64,000 nt of DNA from JAILLW01 sp045640525 (GTDB lineage: Bacteria; Bacillota; Clostridia; Lachnospirales; Lachnospiraceae): positions 19,285-83,284 of the forward strand of contig JAZUFE010000055.1 of assembly GCA_045640525.1 (NCBI GenBank). The letters run 5' to 3'. The notes beneath the pieces were generated by a model. That model ran no database searches. It was not told the DNA's origin and worked only from the letters and a program-made list of their open reading frames with translations. The translations under genes were made by a program, and so were the position numbers. This document shows, one piece after another, positions 26,644 to 35,374 of this stretch (position 1 is its first letter; every line of letters starts with the position of its first letter).

Positions 26644-28241
26644 AACTAGTATTTATCGGAGCAGACCATGAAGTGACGGGAAGCTGCCACTATCTGGAAG
26701 TAAACGGACATCACATTTTAATAGACTGCGGAATGGAACAAGGAGCCAACGTTTTCGAAAATGCACAGCTTCCTGTTTCGGAAGCAATGATAGACTATGT
26801 TTTGCTTACGCATGCCCATGTCGATCATTCGGGTATGTTGCCGATGCTTGTTGCAAGAGGCTTTAGAGGAAACATACTGGCAACTTCGGCTACGGTTGAT
26901 TTGTGCAATATCATGCTTCGTGACTGTGCACATATTCAGATGCAGGAAGCTGAATGGAAGAACAGAAAGGCTAAAAGAAGTGCCAATAATGCACTTGTGG
27001 AGCCCCTGTATACCATGGAGGATGCGGACGGAGCAATCAAACGACTCGTGCCGTACCCTTATAATGAAATAATAGAAGTTTGTGACGGATTAAAGATTCG
27101 TTTCACCGATATAGGTCATTTGCTTGGATCTTCAAGTATTGAGATTTGGGCAACTGAAGGAGATGTAACTAAGAAGATAGTATTTTCGGGTGATATCGGT
27201 AATAAAAATCAACCGCTTATCAAAGATCCTTCATACACCAAAGATGCCGATTATGTTGTAATGGAATCAACGTACGGTGACAGATATCATGAGATAAACG
27301 ACCGTGATAACGTTCGTGAACTGGCTAATATTATTCAGGAAACCTTTGATCACGGCGGAAATGTTGTCATTCCGTCATTCGCAGTCGGACGTACACAGGA
27401 AATACTGTATTTTATACGACAAATCAAAGAACAGGAAATGGTCAAAGGACACGGCAATTTTCCTGTTTATGTGGATAGCCCTCTTGCTGTTGAAGCGACT
27501 GGAATTTTCCATAAAAACGAAATAGAGTGCTTCGACGAAGAGGCCATGAAATTGGTTAAGAAGGGAATCAATCCTATATCTTTCCCGGGGCTTAAACTGG
27601 CTATTACATCCGAAGAGTCAAAGCTTATCAATTTTGAGAATACACCGAAGGTAATCATCTCGGCATCGGGAATGTGTGAAGCCGGAAGAATCCGTCATCA
27701 TTTGAAACACAATCTGTGGAGGCCGGAGTGTACCATTTTGTTTGTCGGATATCAGGCCGTAGGAACTTTGGGCAGAATCATCGTTGATGGCATTGACGAG
27801 GTTAAACTGTTTGGTGAGCCTATTAAAGTTGAGGCTTCGATTAAAACGTTGATAGGTCTTTCGGGACATGCCGATAAGAACGGACTGATAGAATGGATTA
27901 CAGCCTTTGACGAAAAACCGAGAAAGGTTTTCGTGGTTCACGGTGAAGACAGTGTATGTAAGAGTTTCGTCGAGTGTCTTCAGGTTGAATACGGAATCAA
28001 GGCATATGCACCGTATTCAGGAACGGTATTTAATCTGCTTAGTAATAAACTTGAATATGAAGCAGAACCGATTCTTATCAAGAAAACCACCAAATCCAAG
28101 TCTTCTTCCGATGTGTTCGGAAGATTGCTGGCAGCAGGACAAAGACTCCTTGCTGTTATTACCAAGAATGAAGGCGGAGCTAACAAGGATCTTGCCAAAT
28201 TCGCCGATCAGATTAATTCGCTTTGCGATAAATGGGAGTAA
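26640..28241 (+). CDS. Metallo-beta-lactamase/beta-CASP RNA-processing nuclease
   Basis: 533 residues. The metallo-beta-lactamase zinc motif is HAHVDH (58-63), followed by a beta-CASP domain (YVVMESTYGDR, then VDSPLA) and an RNA-specificity C-terminal part (LSGHADKNGLIEWI, FVVHGED). It belongs to the bacterial CPSF-73/YSH1-like group, which cleave or trim RNA with two zinc ions. The last ~70 residues extend past the usual end and are low-complexity basic/helical. It starts by ATGA overlap with the preceding gene and ends 2 bases before the ThyX start. Confidence 0.88.
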   Translation: MKLVFIGADHEVTGSCHYLEVNGHHILIDCGMEQGANVFENAQLPVSEAMIDYVLLTHAHVDHSGMLPMLVARGFRGNILATSATVDLCNIMLRDCAHIQMQEAEWKNRKAKRSANNALVEPLYTMEDADGAIKRLVPYPYNEIIEVCDGLKIRFTDIGHLLGSSSIEIWATEGDVTKKIVFSGDIGNKNQPLIKDPSYTKDADYVVMESTYGDRYHEINDRDNVRELANIIQETFDHGGNVVIPSFAVGRTQEILYFIRQIKEQEMVKGHGNFPVYVDSPLAVEATGIFHKNEIECFDEEAMKLVKKGINPISFPGLKLAITSEESKLINFENTPKVIISASGMCEAGRIRHHLKHNLWRPECTILFVGYQAVGTLGRIIVDGIDEVKLFGEPIKVEASIKTLIGLSGHADKNGLIEWITAFDEKPRKVFVVHGEDSVCKSFVECLQVEYGIKAYAPYSGTVFNLLSNKLEYEAEPILIKKTTKSKSSSDVFGRLLAAGQRLLAVITKNEGGANKDLAKFADQINSLCDKWE

Positions 28242-28243
28242 AC

Positions 28244-28921
28244 ATGGCTAAAATTACTATTATAGAAGAAACAACCAAAAATCCGATTACTTTGATGGGA
28301 CAGCGCGCAGGCGTATGCTGGGGAGCAAACATAGAGGATAAAGAAAAGAATTATAAGCGCGGGCTCGATTGTATTGCATCCGGACACCACAGAGTTATGG
28401 AGTATGTTAACGTTGAGGTTATTTTGGACGGATATTCGGCCAGAGTTATCAGAGAATGGTACACACATATAGGTGGGGCACCGACAAGACTTCAGGCAAG
28501 TACAAGATACATTAAGTATGAAGATTTCAACTACATTACACCGCATACACTGGAGAAGAATCCGGAAGCCAAGAAACTGTATGAAGACACAATGGCAACA
28601 ATTGCCGATGCCTGCAAGACCTTGGAAGAAGATTACGGAATTGCAAGAGAAGATGCGGCTATGCTTCTTCCTTTGGGAATGAGTACCAAGATAGTCGATA
28701 AGCGAAACCTTCGTTCACTGGTTGAAATGTCGCATCAAAGAATGTGTACAAGAGCATTTTGGGAATACAGAGAATTGATGAATGATTTGTGCAAGGCATT
28801 GAGGGAGTATTCTAAAGAGTGGGCGTATCTTGTGGACAATTACTTTATGCCTAAGTGTGAAGTGGCAGGTTATTGTACGGAAAAGAAGAGTTGCGGACGT
28901 AAACCGATGAAGGAAAACTAG
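28244..28921 (+). CDS. thyX: FAD-dependent thymidylate synthase-like protein (ThyX type)
   Basis: 225 residues from ATG 28244, with GGGAG five bases upstream (the ATG at 28232 overlaps the SD). ThyX makes dTMP from dUMP using methylene-tetrahydrofolate, FAD and NADPH. The ThyX core is recognisable by SARVIREWYTHIGG and QASTRY (about residues 65-89), YED and the C-terminal RSLVEMSHQRMCTRAFWEYRELM. The normal RHR-x7-S motif is replaced by THI-x9-S, with both arginines absent, so nucleotide binding may differ. It lies 1 base before DHFR, which points to a folate/dTMP role. There is no thyA in the window. Confidence 0.8.
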   Translation: MAKITIIEETTKNPITLMGQRAGVCWGANIEDKEKNYKRGLDCIASGHHRVMEYVNVEVILDGYSARVIREWYTHIGGAPTRLQASTRYIKYEDFNYITPHTLEKNPEAKKLYEDTMATIADACKTLEEDYGIAREDAAMLLPLGMSTKIVDKRNLRSLVEMSHQRMCTRAFWEYRELMNDLCKALREYSKEWAYLVDNYFMPKCEVAGYCTEKKSCGRKPMKEN

Positions 28922-28922
28922 T

Positions 28923-29417
28923 ATGAATATAATTGTTGCGGCAGACGAAAATTGGGCAATCGGAAATAACGGAGATCTTTTGGTAAGCATACCGGCCGAT
29001 CATAAGCTTTTTCGACAAGAAACGTTGGGGAAGGTAGTGGTTCTTGGTCATAAGACGCTTAAAACATTTCCTCAGGGACAGCCTTTGGAGGGAAGAACCA
29101 ATATAATTTTGTCAAATGATAAGAATCTTAAGGTCAACGGTGCTCAAGTTGTATGCGGACTAAGGGAACTTCTTGAGGAACTCAGCGTATATACAAGTGA
29201 AGATGTCTTCGTTATAGGCGGCGAAAGCGTATACCGCCAATTGCTTCCGTTTTGTGATACGGTGCATGTGACCAAGATAGAACATAAATATCAGGCTGAT
29301 GCATATTTCCCCAATCTTGATGAGTCGGATGAATGGGAGATGACGGCTCAGTCGGACGAACAATGCTATTTCGATTTGACATACTATTTTCAAAAATATG
29401 AAAGAATCAGACGATGA
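28923..29417 (+). CDS. folA: Dihydrofolate reductase
   Basis: 164 residues: MNIIVAADENWAIGNNGDLLVSIPADHKLFRQ has the DHFR opening with the active-site acid at Asp26, then VVVLGHKTLKTFP and FVIGGESVYRQLLP as the NADPH and folate-loop motifs. It reduces dihydrofolate to tetrahydrofolate with NADPH. It follows the ThyX gene by 1 base. ThyX does not itself produce dihydrofolate, so the pairing is notable but occurs in other genomes. A terminator follows at once. Confidence 0.93.
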   Translation: MNIIVAADENWAIGNNGDLLVSIPADHKLFRQETLGKVVVLGHKTLKTFPQGQPLEGRTNIILSNDKNLKVNGAQVVCGLRELLEELSVYTSEDVFVIGGESVYRQLLPFCDTVHVTKIEHKYQADAYFPNLDESDEWEMTAQSDEQCYFDLTYYFQKYERIRR

Positions 29418-29445
29418 AAAGCCCCTCCAAACGGAGGGCTTTTTC
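29418..29445 (+). terminator. Intrinsic terminator after folA
   Basis: GCCCTCC-AAAC-GGAGGGC hairpin followed by TTTTTC. It closes the 25510-29417 gene chain. Confidence 0.9.
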
Positions 29446-29453
29446 ATTATGCG

Positions 29454-29479
29454 TTGACTTTTATTTGTCAAAGTATAAT
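29454..29479 (+). promoter_or_regulatory. Possible promoter/operator for the aminotransferase operon
   Basis: TTGACT (29454-29459) and TATAAT (29474-29479) are only 14 bp apart. An inverted repeat TTGAC-N8-GTCAA (29454-29471) overlaps the -35 side, so it may be an operator for a dimeric regulator. The short spacer makes a strong constitutive promoter unlikely. Confidence 0.4.
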
Positions 29480-29539
29480 AATAAGGTGTTATATCATGAA
29501 ATGATTATACATTTATTTAAAGAAAGAAGGGAATTAATC

Positions 29540-30571
29540 ATGGCAAAGAAAGACATTGACTGGGGTAGCCTACCGTTTGGCTACATGGAAACAGACTATC
29601 GTTATGTTTCTAACTTCAAAAATGGTGCATGGGATAACGGAGAATTAACCAAAGACGCGAACATTACACTTAATGAGTGCGCATGCGTCTTCCAATATGC
29701 ACAGACAATTTTTGAAGGCTTGAAAGCATACACTACAAAGGATGGTAGAACAGTCGTCTTCAGACCTGATTTGAACGCAGAACGTATGGTGAACTCGGCA
29801 TTAAGACTTAAGATGCCTGCATTCCCGAAGGAAAAGTTTTTGGAGGCTGTTGACATGGTTGTTAAGGCCAATGCAGATTACGTTCCTCCTTACGGTTCGG
29901 GAGCTACACTATACCTTCGTCCATATATGTTTGGCTCTAACCCTGTTATCGGTGTTAAGCCGGCAGATGAGTATCAGTTCAGAATTTTGACAACCCCCGT
30001 AGGTCCTTATTTTAAAGGCGGCGTTAAGCCGATTACCATCAGAGTGACCGATTATGATCGTGCAGCACCGCACGGAACAGGTAATATCAAGGCAGGTCTT
30101 AATTATGCAATGAGTCTTTATGCTATCGTAGATGCCCATGAAAAGGGTTATGACGAAAATATGTATCTTGATGCTGCTACACGCACCAAGGTTGAAGAAA
30201 CAGGCGGCGCTAACTTCCTGTTTGTAACCAAAGACGGAAAGGTTGTTACACCTAAGTCTGATTCAATTCTTCCTTCTATTACCAGACGTTCATTAATTCA
30301 GGTTGCTAAGGAATACCTTGGACTTGAAGCTGAAGAACGTGAAGTTTACGTAGATGAATTGGGTGATTTCGCAGAGTGTGGTTTGTGCGGAACAGCAGCA
30401 GTAATCAGCCCGGTCGGTAAGATTGTTAATCATGATAAAGAGATACTTCTTCCGGCAGGAATGGAAAAGATGGGACCCGTTACACAGAAGCTGTATGAGA
30501 CATTGACAGGCATTCAGATGGGTACAATTGAAGGCCCCGCAGGTTGGGTACACGAAATTAAGGTAGATTAA
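29540..30571 (+). CDS. ilvE: Branched-chain amino acid aminotransferase, fold-type IV
   Basis: 343 residues from ATG 29540, with AAGGGAA upstream; the longer frame to 29414 runs over the terminator and promoter. PLP-dependent: the lysine lies in GTGNIKAGLNYAMSLYA, with the substrate loop FNPNxx-like text (DGRTVVFRPDLNAERM) and GTAAVISPVG near the C-terminus. It moves the amino group of Val, Leu or Ile to 2-oxoglutarate. Together with the following iorAB and aryl-CoA ligase it may act on aromatic or branched amino acids as the first step of fermentation; that is inference from context. Confidence 0.9.
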   Translation: MAKKDIDWGSLPFGYMETDYRYVSNFKNGAWDNGELTKDANITLNECACVFQYAQTIFEGLKAYTTKDGRTVVFRPDLNAERMVNSALRLKMPAFPKEKFLEAVDMVVKANADYVPPYGSGATLYLRPYMFGSNPVIGVKPADEYQFRILTTPVGPYFKGGVKPITIRVTDYDRAAPHGTGNIKAGLNYAMSLYAIVDAHEKGYDENMYLDAATRTKVEETGGANFLFVTKDGKVVTPKSDSILPSITRRSLIQVAKEYLGLEAEEREVYVDELGDFAECGLCGTAAVISPVGKIVNHDKEILLPAGMEKMGPVTQKLYETLTGIQMGTIEGPAGWVHEIKVD

Positions 30572-30596
30572 ATTGCCGGAAAGGAATTGTAGTAAT

Positions 30597-32354
30597 ATGG
30601 CAGAACAGGCAGGCACTAAAGTAATGATGCTGGGTAATGCAGCAATCGCAAGAGGTGCATACGAAGCAGGAGTCAAGGTATCGGCAGCATATCCGGGAAC
30701 TCCGAGTACAGAAATTTCAGAGAATTTGGTTAAATATAAGGATGAATTGTATTGTGAGTGGTCACCTAACGAAAAGGTTGCAATGGAAGTTGCAATAGGT
30801 GCGTCTTTCCACGGAGCAAGAGCGATGGCATCTATGAAGCATGTAGGTGTCAATGTGGCATCGGATCCTTTATATACCATATCATATTCGGGAGTTAACG
30901 GCGGTTTGGTTGTAATAGCAGCCGATGATCCGGGATTATACAGCTCACAGAACGAGCAGGATTCCAGAATGGTGGCAAGAGCCGCTATGGTTCCGGTTGT
31001 TGAGCCTTCGGATTCGGAAGAGGCCAGAGTCTTTACCAAAAGAGCTTTCGAATTGTCGGAGAAATACGATACTCCGATAATTGTAAGAACAACCACAAGA
31101 CTTGCACATTCACAGGGAATGGTTAATTTGGAAGAACGCAGCAACCTTCCGGATAAGCCCTACGAGAAGAATATTCCCAAGAATGTTATGATGCCGGGAA
31201 TGGCTAAGAAACGTCATTTATATGTAGAAGAAAGATTAAAGAAAATGGCGGAAGACGGTTATTCTCTTGATTTAAACAAAGTAACATACAATGATACCAA
31301 AATCGGTGTTATTACATCAGGAATTCCTTATCAGTATGTCAAGGAAGTACTTCCGAATGCTTCAATTTTGAAACTCGGACTTGTACATCCGCTTCCTCGT
31401 AAGCTTATTGAGGAATTTGCTTCCAAGGTTGACACCTTGTATATTGTGGAGGAACTTGAGCCTGTTATCGAAGAACAGGTTAAGAGCTGGGGAATTAAGT
31501 GTATCGGCAAGGAAATATTTACCGTTCAGGGTGAATATTCTGCCAATATGATACGTAAGGCTATTTTGAAGCAGGACCTTGATTTGGAAGAACCTGCAGA
31601 TGTACCTGCACGTCCGCCTATTCTTTGCCCGGGATGTCCTCACAGATCTGTATATTCGGTTCTTAAGAAACTTAAAAAGCATGCTGCAGGAGACATAGGC
31701 TGTTATACACTCGGAGCGGTAGCTCCCCTGCAGGTGGTTGAAACTTCCGTATGTATGGGTTCTTCAATTTCAACGCTCCATGGTGTTGAAAAGGCCAAGG
31801 GTTCTGAATATGTTAAGGATTGGGTAGCCTGCATCGGTGATTCAACATTCCTTCACACAGGTGTAAACTCACTGATTAACATGGTATATAACAAAGCAAC
31901 GGGTACGGTTATCATCATGGATAATTCTACTACCGGAATGACCGGACATCAGGAGCATGCCGCAACGGGTAAGACACTGATGGGTGATGAGACATACATG
32001 ATAGATATCTATAACCTTTGTAAGGCTATTGGTGTTGAACATGTGGTTGAAGTTGATGCTTTTGATACCAAGAAACTCGAGGAAGTTATCAAAGAAGAGA
32101 CTCAGCGTGATGCCGTATCGGTTATCATAGCCAAGTCATTATGTGCACTTCATAAGGATTTTGTTCCTAAGGGCAAGTGCGTCGTTGATATAGAAAAGTG
32201 TAAGAAATGTGGTGCTTGTATGGTTTCTGCATGTCCGGCAATACATAAAGGTGCTGACGGAGAGGCTGAGATTGATGCCACAATGTGTAACGGATGCGGA
32301 CTGTGTATGCAGAGCTGTCCATTCGGTGCAATTAAGTTGGTAGAGAATAAGTAG
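30597..32354 (+). CDS. iorA: Indolepyruvate:ferredoxin oxidoreductase, alpha subunit
   Basis: 585 residues from ATG 30597, 25 bases after ilvE. The N-terminal half is a pyruvate-ferredoxin-type domain (AYPGTPSTEISE, GVNVASDPLYTISYSGVNGG). The second half carries the thiamine diphosphate site (IGDSTFLHTGVNSLINMVYN, GDS-N). The C-terminus has two [4Fe-4S] clusters: C-x2-C-x2-C-x4-CP (CKKCGACMVSACP) and C-x2-C-x2-C-x3-CP (CNGCGLCMQSCP). It oxidatively decarboxylates aryl-pyruvates to aryl-acetyl-CoA with reduction of ferredoxin, working with IorB. Confidence 0.93.
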   Translation: MAEQAGTKVMMLGNAAIARGAYEAGVKVSAAYPGTPSTEISENLVKYKDELYCEWSPNEKVAMEVAIGASFHGARAMASMKHVGVNVASDPLYTISYSGVNGGLVVIAADDPGLYSSQNEQDSRMVARAAMVPVVEPSDSEEARVFTKRAFELSEKYDTPIIVRTTTRLAHSQGMVNLEERSNLPDKPYEKNIPKNVMMPGMAKKRHLYVEERLKKMAEDGYSLDLNKVTYNDTKIGVITSGIPYQYVKEVLPNASILKLGLVHPLPRKLIEEFASKVDTLYIVEELEPVIEEQVKSWGIKCIGKEIFTVQGEYSANMIRKAILKQDLDLEEPADVPARPPILCPGCPHRSVYSVLKKLKKHAAGDIGCYTLGAVAPLQVVETSVCMGSSISTLHGVEKAKGSEYVKDWVACIGDSTFLHTGVNSLINMVYNKATGTVIIMDNSTTGMTGHQEHAATGKTLMGDETYMIDIYNLCKAIGVEHVVEVDAFDTKKLEEVIKEETQRDAVSVIIAKSLCALHKDFVPKGKCVVDIEKCKKCGACMVSACPAIHKGADGEAEIDATMCNGCGLCMQSCPFGAIKLVENK

Positions 32355-32366
32355 GAGGTTCACCAT

Positions 32367-32936
32367 ATGGAAACAAAGAATATAATGATTGTCGGAGTTG
32401 GTGGACAAGGAACTTTGCTTACCAGCAGAATTATCGGAAATGTAATTACTAAGGCAGGGTTTGATGTAAAGATATCCGAAGTACACGGTATGGCTCAAAG
32501 AGGCGGTTCCGTTGTTACATTTGTTCGTTACGGTACGGAAGTTGCCGAACCTATAGTAGAGGAAGGATGTGCGGATATTCTTATTGCATTTGAAAGACTT
32601 GAAGCATTAAGATATGCCCACTTTTTGAAAAAGGACGGAGTACTCATAGTTAATGATGTACGTATGGATCCTATGCCTGTAGCTATAGGCGCAGCACAGT
32701 ATCCGGATAACATTATCGAGAATTTGTCCGCTAAGTACCGTGTTGTATCTATGGATGCCAAGAAAGAGGCAATCGAGCTTGGAAATGCCAGGGTTTTCAA
32801 CACAATTATTGTAGGTGTGGTTGCCAAGAGTATGGATTTTTCATATGAGCAGTGGATTGAGGTAATTAAAGAAACAGTTAAACCCAAGACAGTTGATATC
32901 AATATAGAAGCTTTCAAGAAAGGCTATGAATACTAA
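32367..32936 (+). CDS. iorB: Indolepyruvate:ferredoxin oxidoreductase, beta subunit
   Basis: 189 residues: IVGVGGQGTLLTSRIIGNVITKAGFDVKISEVHGMAQRGGSV is the gamma-type pyruvate:ferredoxin oxidoreductase fold with a glycine-rich loop and the conserved S-E-V-H-G-M-A-Q-R-G-G motif. It forms the heteromeric enzyme with IorA and takes part in CoA handling. SD AGGAGG lies between iorA's stop and this ATG, 12 bases apart. The aryl-CoA ligase follows 21 bases later. Confidence 0.93.
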   Translation: METKNIMIVGVGGQGTLLTSRIIGNVITKAGFDVKISEVHGMAQRGGSVVTFVRYGTEVAEPIVEEGCADILIAFERLEALRYAHFLKKDGVLIVNDVRMDPMPVAIGAAQYPDNIIENLSAKYRVVSMDAKKEAIELGNARVFNTIIVGVVAKSMDFSYEQWIEVIKETVKPKTVDINIEAFKKGYEY

Positions 32937-32957
32937 ACTGCCGGAAAGAGGAAGACA

Positions 32958-34256
32958 ATGATTTGGAATGAATCAAAAGAATGTATGAGCCGTGACGAAC
33001 TGGCCAATCTGCAGTCCAAGCGTTTGGTCAAGGTCGTTGAACGTGTTTATCATAATGTAGAGCACTATCGTAAAAAGATGCAGGCAATCGGTATCGAACC
33101 CGGTGATATTAAGGGAATAGATGACTTGAGCAAATTGCCTTATACAACCAAGGATGACTTGCGGGACACATATCCGTTTGGATTGTTTGCTGCTCCTCAA
33201 TCGGAAATCGTAAGAGTTCATGCATCGAGCGGAACTACGGGTAAGGCCACTGTTGTCGGATATACCAGACACGATTTGGAAATATGGAAAGAGTGTGTGG
33301 CAAGAGCTCTGACAATGGCAGGAATCGGTAAGGGAGATGTTATTCAGATTGCGTACGGATACGGATTGTTTACCGGAGGATTGGGTGCTCATTACGGAGC
33401 TGAACACGTGGGTGCAACTGTTGTTCCTCAAAGTACCGGAAATACCAAGAAACTGGTTACGATGATGAAGGATTTCGGAGTGACGGCAATTGCCTGTACC
33501 CCTTCGTATCTTCTTCATATAGCAGAAACTCTTGAAAATGAAAAAATGCTTGAACAGGTTAGACTCCGTGCCGCTGTTTGCGGAGCAGAACCCTGGACGG
33601 AAGCAATGAGACATCAGATTGAAGACAGACTTCATATTACGGCACATGATATCTACGGCTTGTCTGAAATTATGGGTCCGGGTGTAGCATGCGATTGTGA
33701 GCAACATCAGGGATTGCATGTATGTGAAGACCACTTCCTGCCCGAGATAATAGATCCTGATACGTTGGAGCCTTTGGGTGCCAACCAGTCAGGTGAGTTG
33801 GTATTTACTTCACTTACCAAGGAAGGACTTCCGTTAATCAGATATCGTACCAAGGATTTGACATCCATATCGTATGATAAATGTGAATGTGGTCGTACCA
33901 CAGCCAGAATTTCAAGATTCACAGGAAGATCGGATGATATGCTGATAATCCGTGGAGTTAATGTGTTCCCGTCACAGATAGAAACAGCTTTGCTTGAAAT
34001 GAACGGAACTACTCCCCACTATCTTATGATTGTTGACAGAGTCAACAATCTTGATACTCTTGAGGTTCAGGTTGAAGTTGAGGAAAGATTCTTCTCAGAC
34101 CAGATAAGAGAACTTGAGAACTTGAGCAAGCAGATTGCCCACACTATTCAAATGGCTATCGGACTTGCCGTTAAGGTTAAACTTGTTGAACCCAAGACTT
34201 TGGAAAGAACCGAAGGCAAGGCTAAACATGTTATTGATAACAGAAAGCTTATATAG
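32958..34256 (+). CDS. paaK: Phenylacetate-CoA ligase-like enzyme
   Basis: 432 residues of the ANL adenylating superfamily. HASSGTTGKATVVGYT is the phosphate-binding loop, DIYGLSEIMGPGV the middle motif, YRTKDLTSI the late Asp motif, and GRSDDMLIIRGVNVFPSQIE the hinge and C-terminal subdomain. In this operon it probably runs backwards, releasing arylacetate from arylacetyl-CoA with ATP formation, or activates arylacetate. The substrate is inferred from the neighbouring IorAB. Confidence 0.9.
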   Translation: MIWNESKECMSRDELANLQSKRLVKVVERVYHNVEHYRKKMQAIGIEPGDIKGIDDLSKLPYTTKDDLRDTYPFGLFAAPQSEIVRVHASSGTTGKATVVGYTRHDLEIWKECVARALTMAGIGKGDVIQIAYGYGLFTGGLGAHYGAEHVGATVVPQSTGNTKKLVTMMKDFGVTAIACTPSYLLHIAETLENEKMLEQVRLRAAVCGAEPWTEAMRHQIEDRLHITAHDIYGLSEIMGPGVACDCEQHQGLHVCEDHFLPEIIDPDTLEPLGANQSGELVFTSLTKEGLPLIRYRTKDLTSISYDKCECGRTTARISRFTGRSDDMLIIRGVNVFPSQIETALLEMNGTTPHYLMIVDRVNNLDTLEVQVEVEERFFSDQIRELENLSKQIAHTIQMAIGLAVKVKLVEPKTLERTEGKAKHVIDNRKLI

Positions 34257-34293
34257 TAATAAACTTGTACCTTAGAGCAGAGGGTTGAATGAT

Positions 34294-34710
34294 ATGAAAC
34301 AGTTGTCGGTATTCATTGAAAACAGAGAAGGAAGATTGGAAGATGTTCTCAATCTTTTAAAGGATAACAATATAAATATTATATCTTTGTCATTGGCGGA
34401 CACATCTGACTATGGTGTGCTCAGACTTATCGTAAGTGATAATGAAAAGGCCAAAGATGAACTTAAGAAAAACGGATTTTCCGCCCATATATCCGAAGTT
34501 GTGGGAGTTAAAATGTCTCACACGGTAGGATCATTGCAGTCGGCTTTACACGTACTTACCAAAGAAAACATCAATGTTGAGTATATGTATGCCCTTTGTA
34601 CCAAGACAGATGAAGCTGCAATCGTTATTAAACCCGCCGATATTGAAGGCTCGGTTAAAGCCTTGAATAATGCAGGATTTGATTTGTTTACCGACGGTGA
34701 TTTGTTCTGA
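34294..34710 (+). CDS. ACT-domain protein
   Basis: 138 residues from ATG 34294 (AGAGGG upstream); the TTG at 34285 is too close to that SD. Two tandem ACT modules of about 70 residues: LSVFIENREGRLEDVLNLLKDNNINIISLS and VGSLQSALHVLTKENINVEYMYALC, each with the beta-alpha-beta core that binds small ligands such as amino acids. ACT domains usually sense amino acids. Its position at the end of the ilvE-iorAB-paaK unit suggests feedback sensing of aromatic or branched amino acids, but it has no DNA-binding part. Confidence 0.85.
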   Translation: MKQLSVFIENREGRLEDVLNLLKDNNINIISLSLADTSDYGVLRLIVSDNEKAKDELKKNGFSAHISEVVGVKMSHTVGSLQSALHVLTKENINVEYMYALCTKTDEAAIVIKPADIEGSVKALNNAGFDLFTDGDLF

Positions 34711-34720
34711 TAAAAATATA

Positions 34721-35374
34721 ATGAATAAACGAAACTATCAAAAGGAACTTGAAAAGATTCTTGAAGCCAAAGAGACTGTCGGCGCGAAGCTTTTCCTACA
34801 CAGTTGTTGTGCTCCGTGCAGCAGTTATGTTTTGACTTATCTGTGTTCAGTCTTTGATATTACAGTATTTTATTATAATCCGAATATTACGGATGATGAT
34901 GAGTACCAAAACAGAGTAAGTGAACAAATCCGCCTTATTGATACTTTGAATGGGGAGGGAATTTCCAAATACCCTATTAAAGTCATTAAGGGTGATTATG
35001 ATAAAACTGCATTTTATGATTGCGCCAAAGGGCTTGAAAATGAACCTGAAGGCGGAAGACGGTGTACCGGGTGTTTCCATCTTCGCCTTGAGCGAACCTG
35101 CAAGGAAGCACTGGCAAACGGAGCGGACTATTTTGGAACCACTCTTACGATTTCGCCGCTTAAGGATGCGGAAAGAATCAATAATATAGGTTTTGGCCTT
35201 GAGAATGAACTCGGTGCCGGGAAATTGAAATTTTTGCCTTCCGATTTTAAAAAGAAGGACGGTTATAAGACCTCGATAGAGCTGTCTAAGAAATATAATT
35301 TGTATCGTCAGGATTATTGCGGTTGCGAATTCGGAAAGATGCAGGGTAAAGAACAAAAGGATAAATTATTATGA
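34721..35374 (+). CDS. queH: Epoxyqueuosine reductase QueH
   Basis: 217 residues from ATG 34721. QueH completes queuosine, the wobble-base modification of tRNAs for His, Asp, Asn and Tyr, by reducing epoxyqueuosine; it replaces cobalamin-dependent QueG. Evidence: the Cys-Cys cluster HSCCAPCSS (Cys29, Cys30, Cys33), the later GRRCTGCFHLRLERT, the TLTISPLKD motif and the C-terminal YRQDYCGCEFG. There is no clear SD. The last 4 bases overlap the argS start (ATGA), so both are translated together. Confidence 0.9.
   Translation: MNKRNYQKELEKILEAKETVGAKLFLHSCCAPCSSYVLTYLCSVFDITVFYYNPNITDDDEYQNRVSEQIRLIDTLNGEGISKYPIKVIKGDYDKTAFYDCAKGLENEPEGGRRCTGCFHLRLERTCKEALANGADYFGTTLTISPLKDAERINNIGFGLENELGAGKLKFLPSDFKKKDGYKTSIELSKKYNLYRQDYCGCEFGKMQGKEQKDKLL

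Noticed and set aside
29414..29539. N-terminal extension of the aminotransferase
   Set aside because: It covers a terminator and the promoter region; the ATG at 29540 has the SD.
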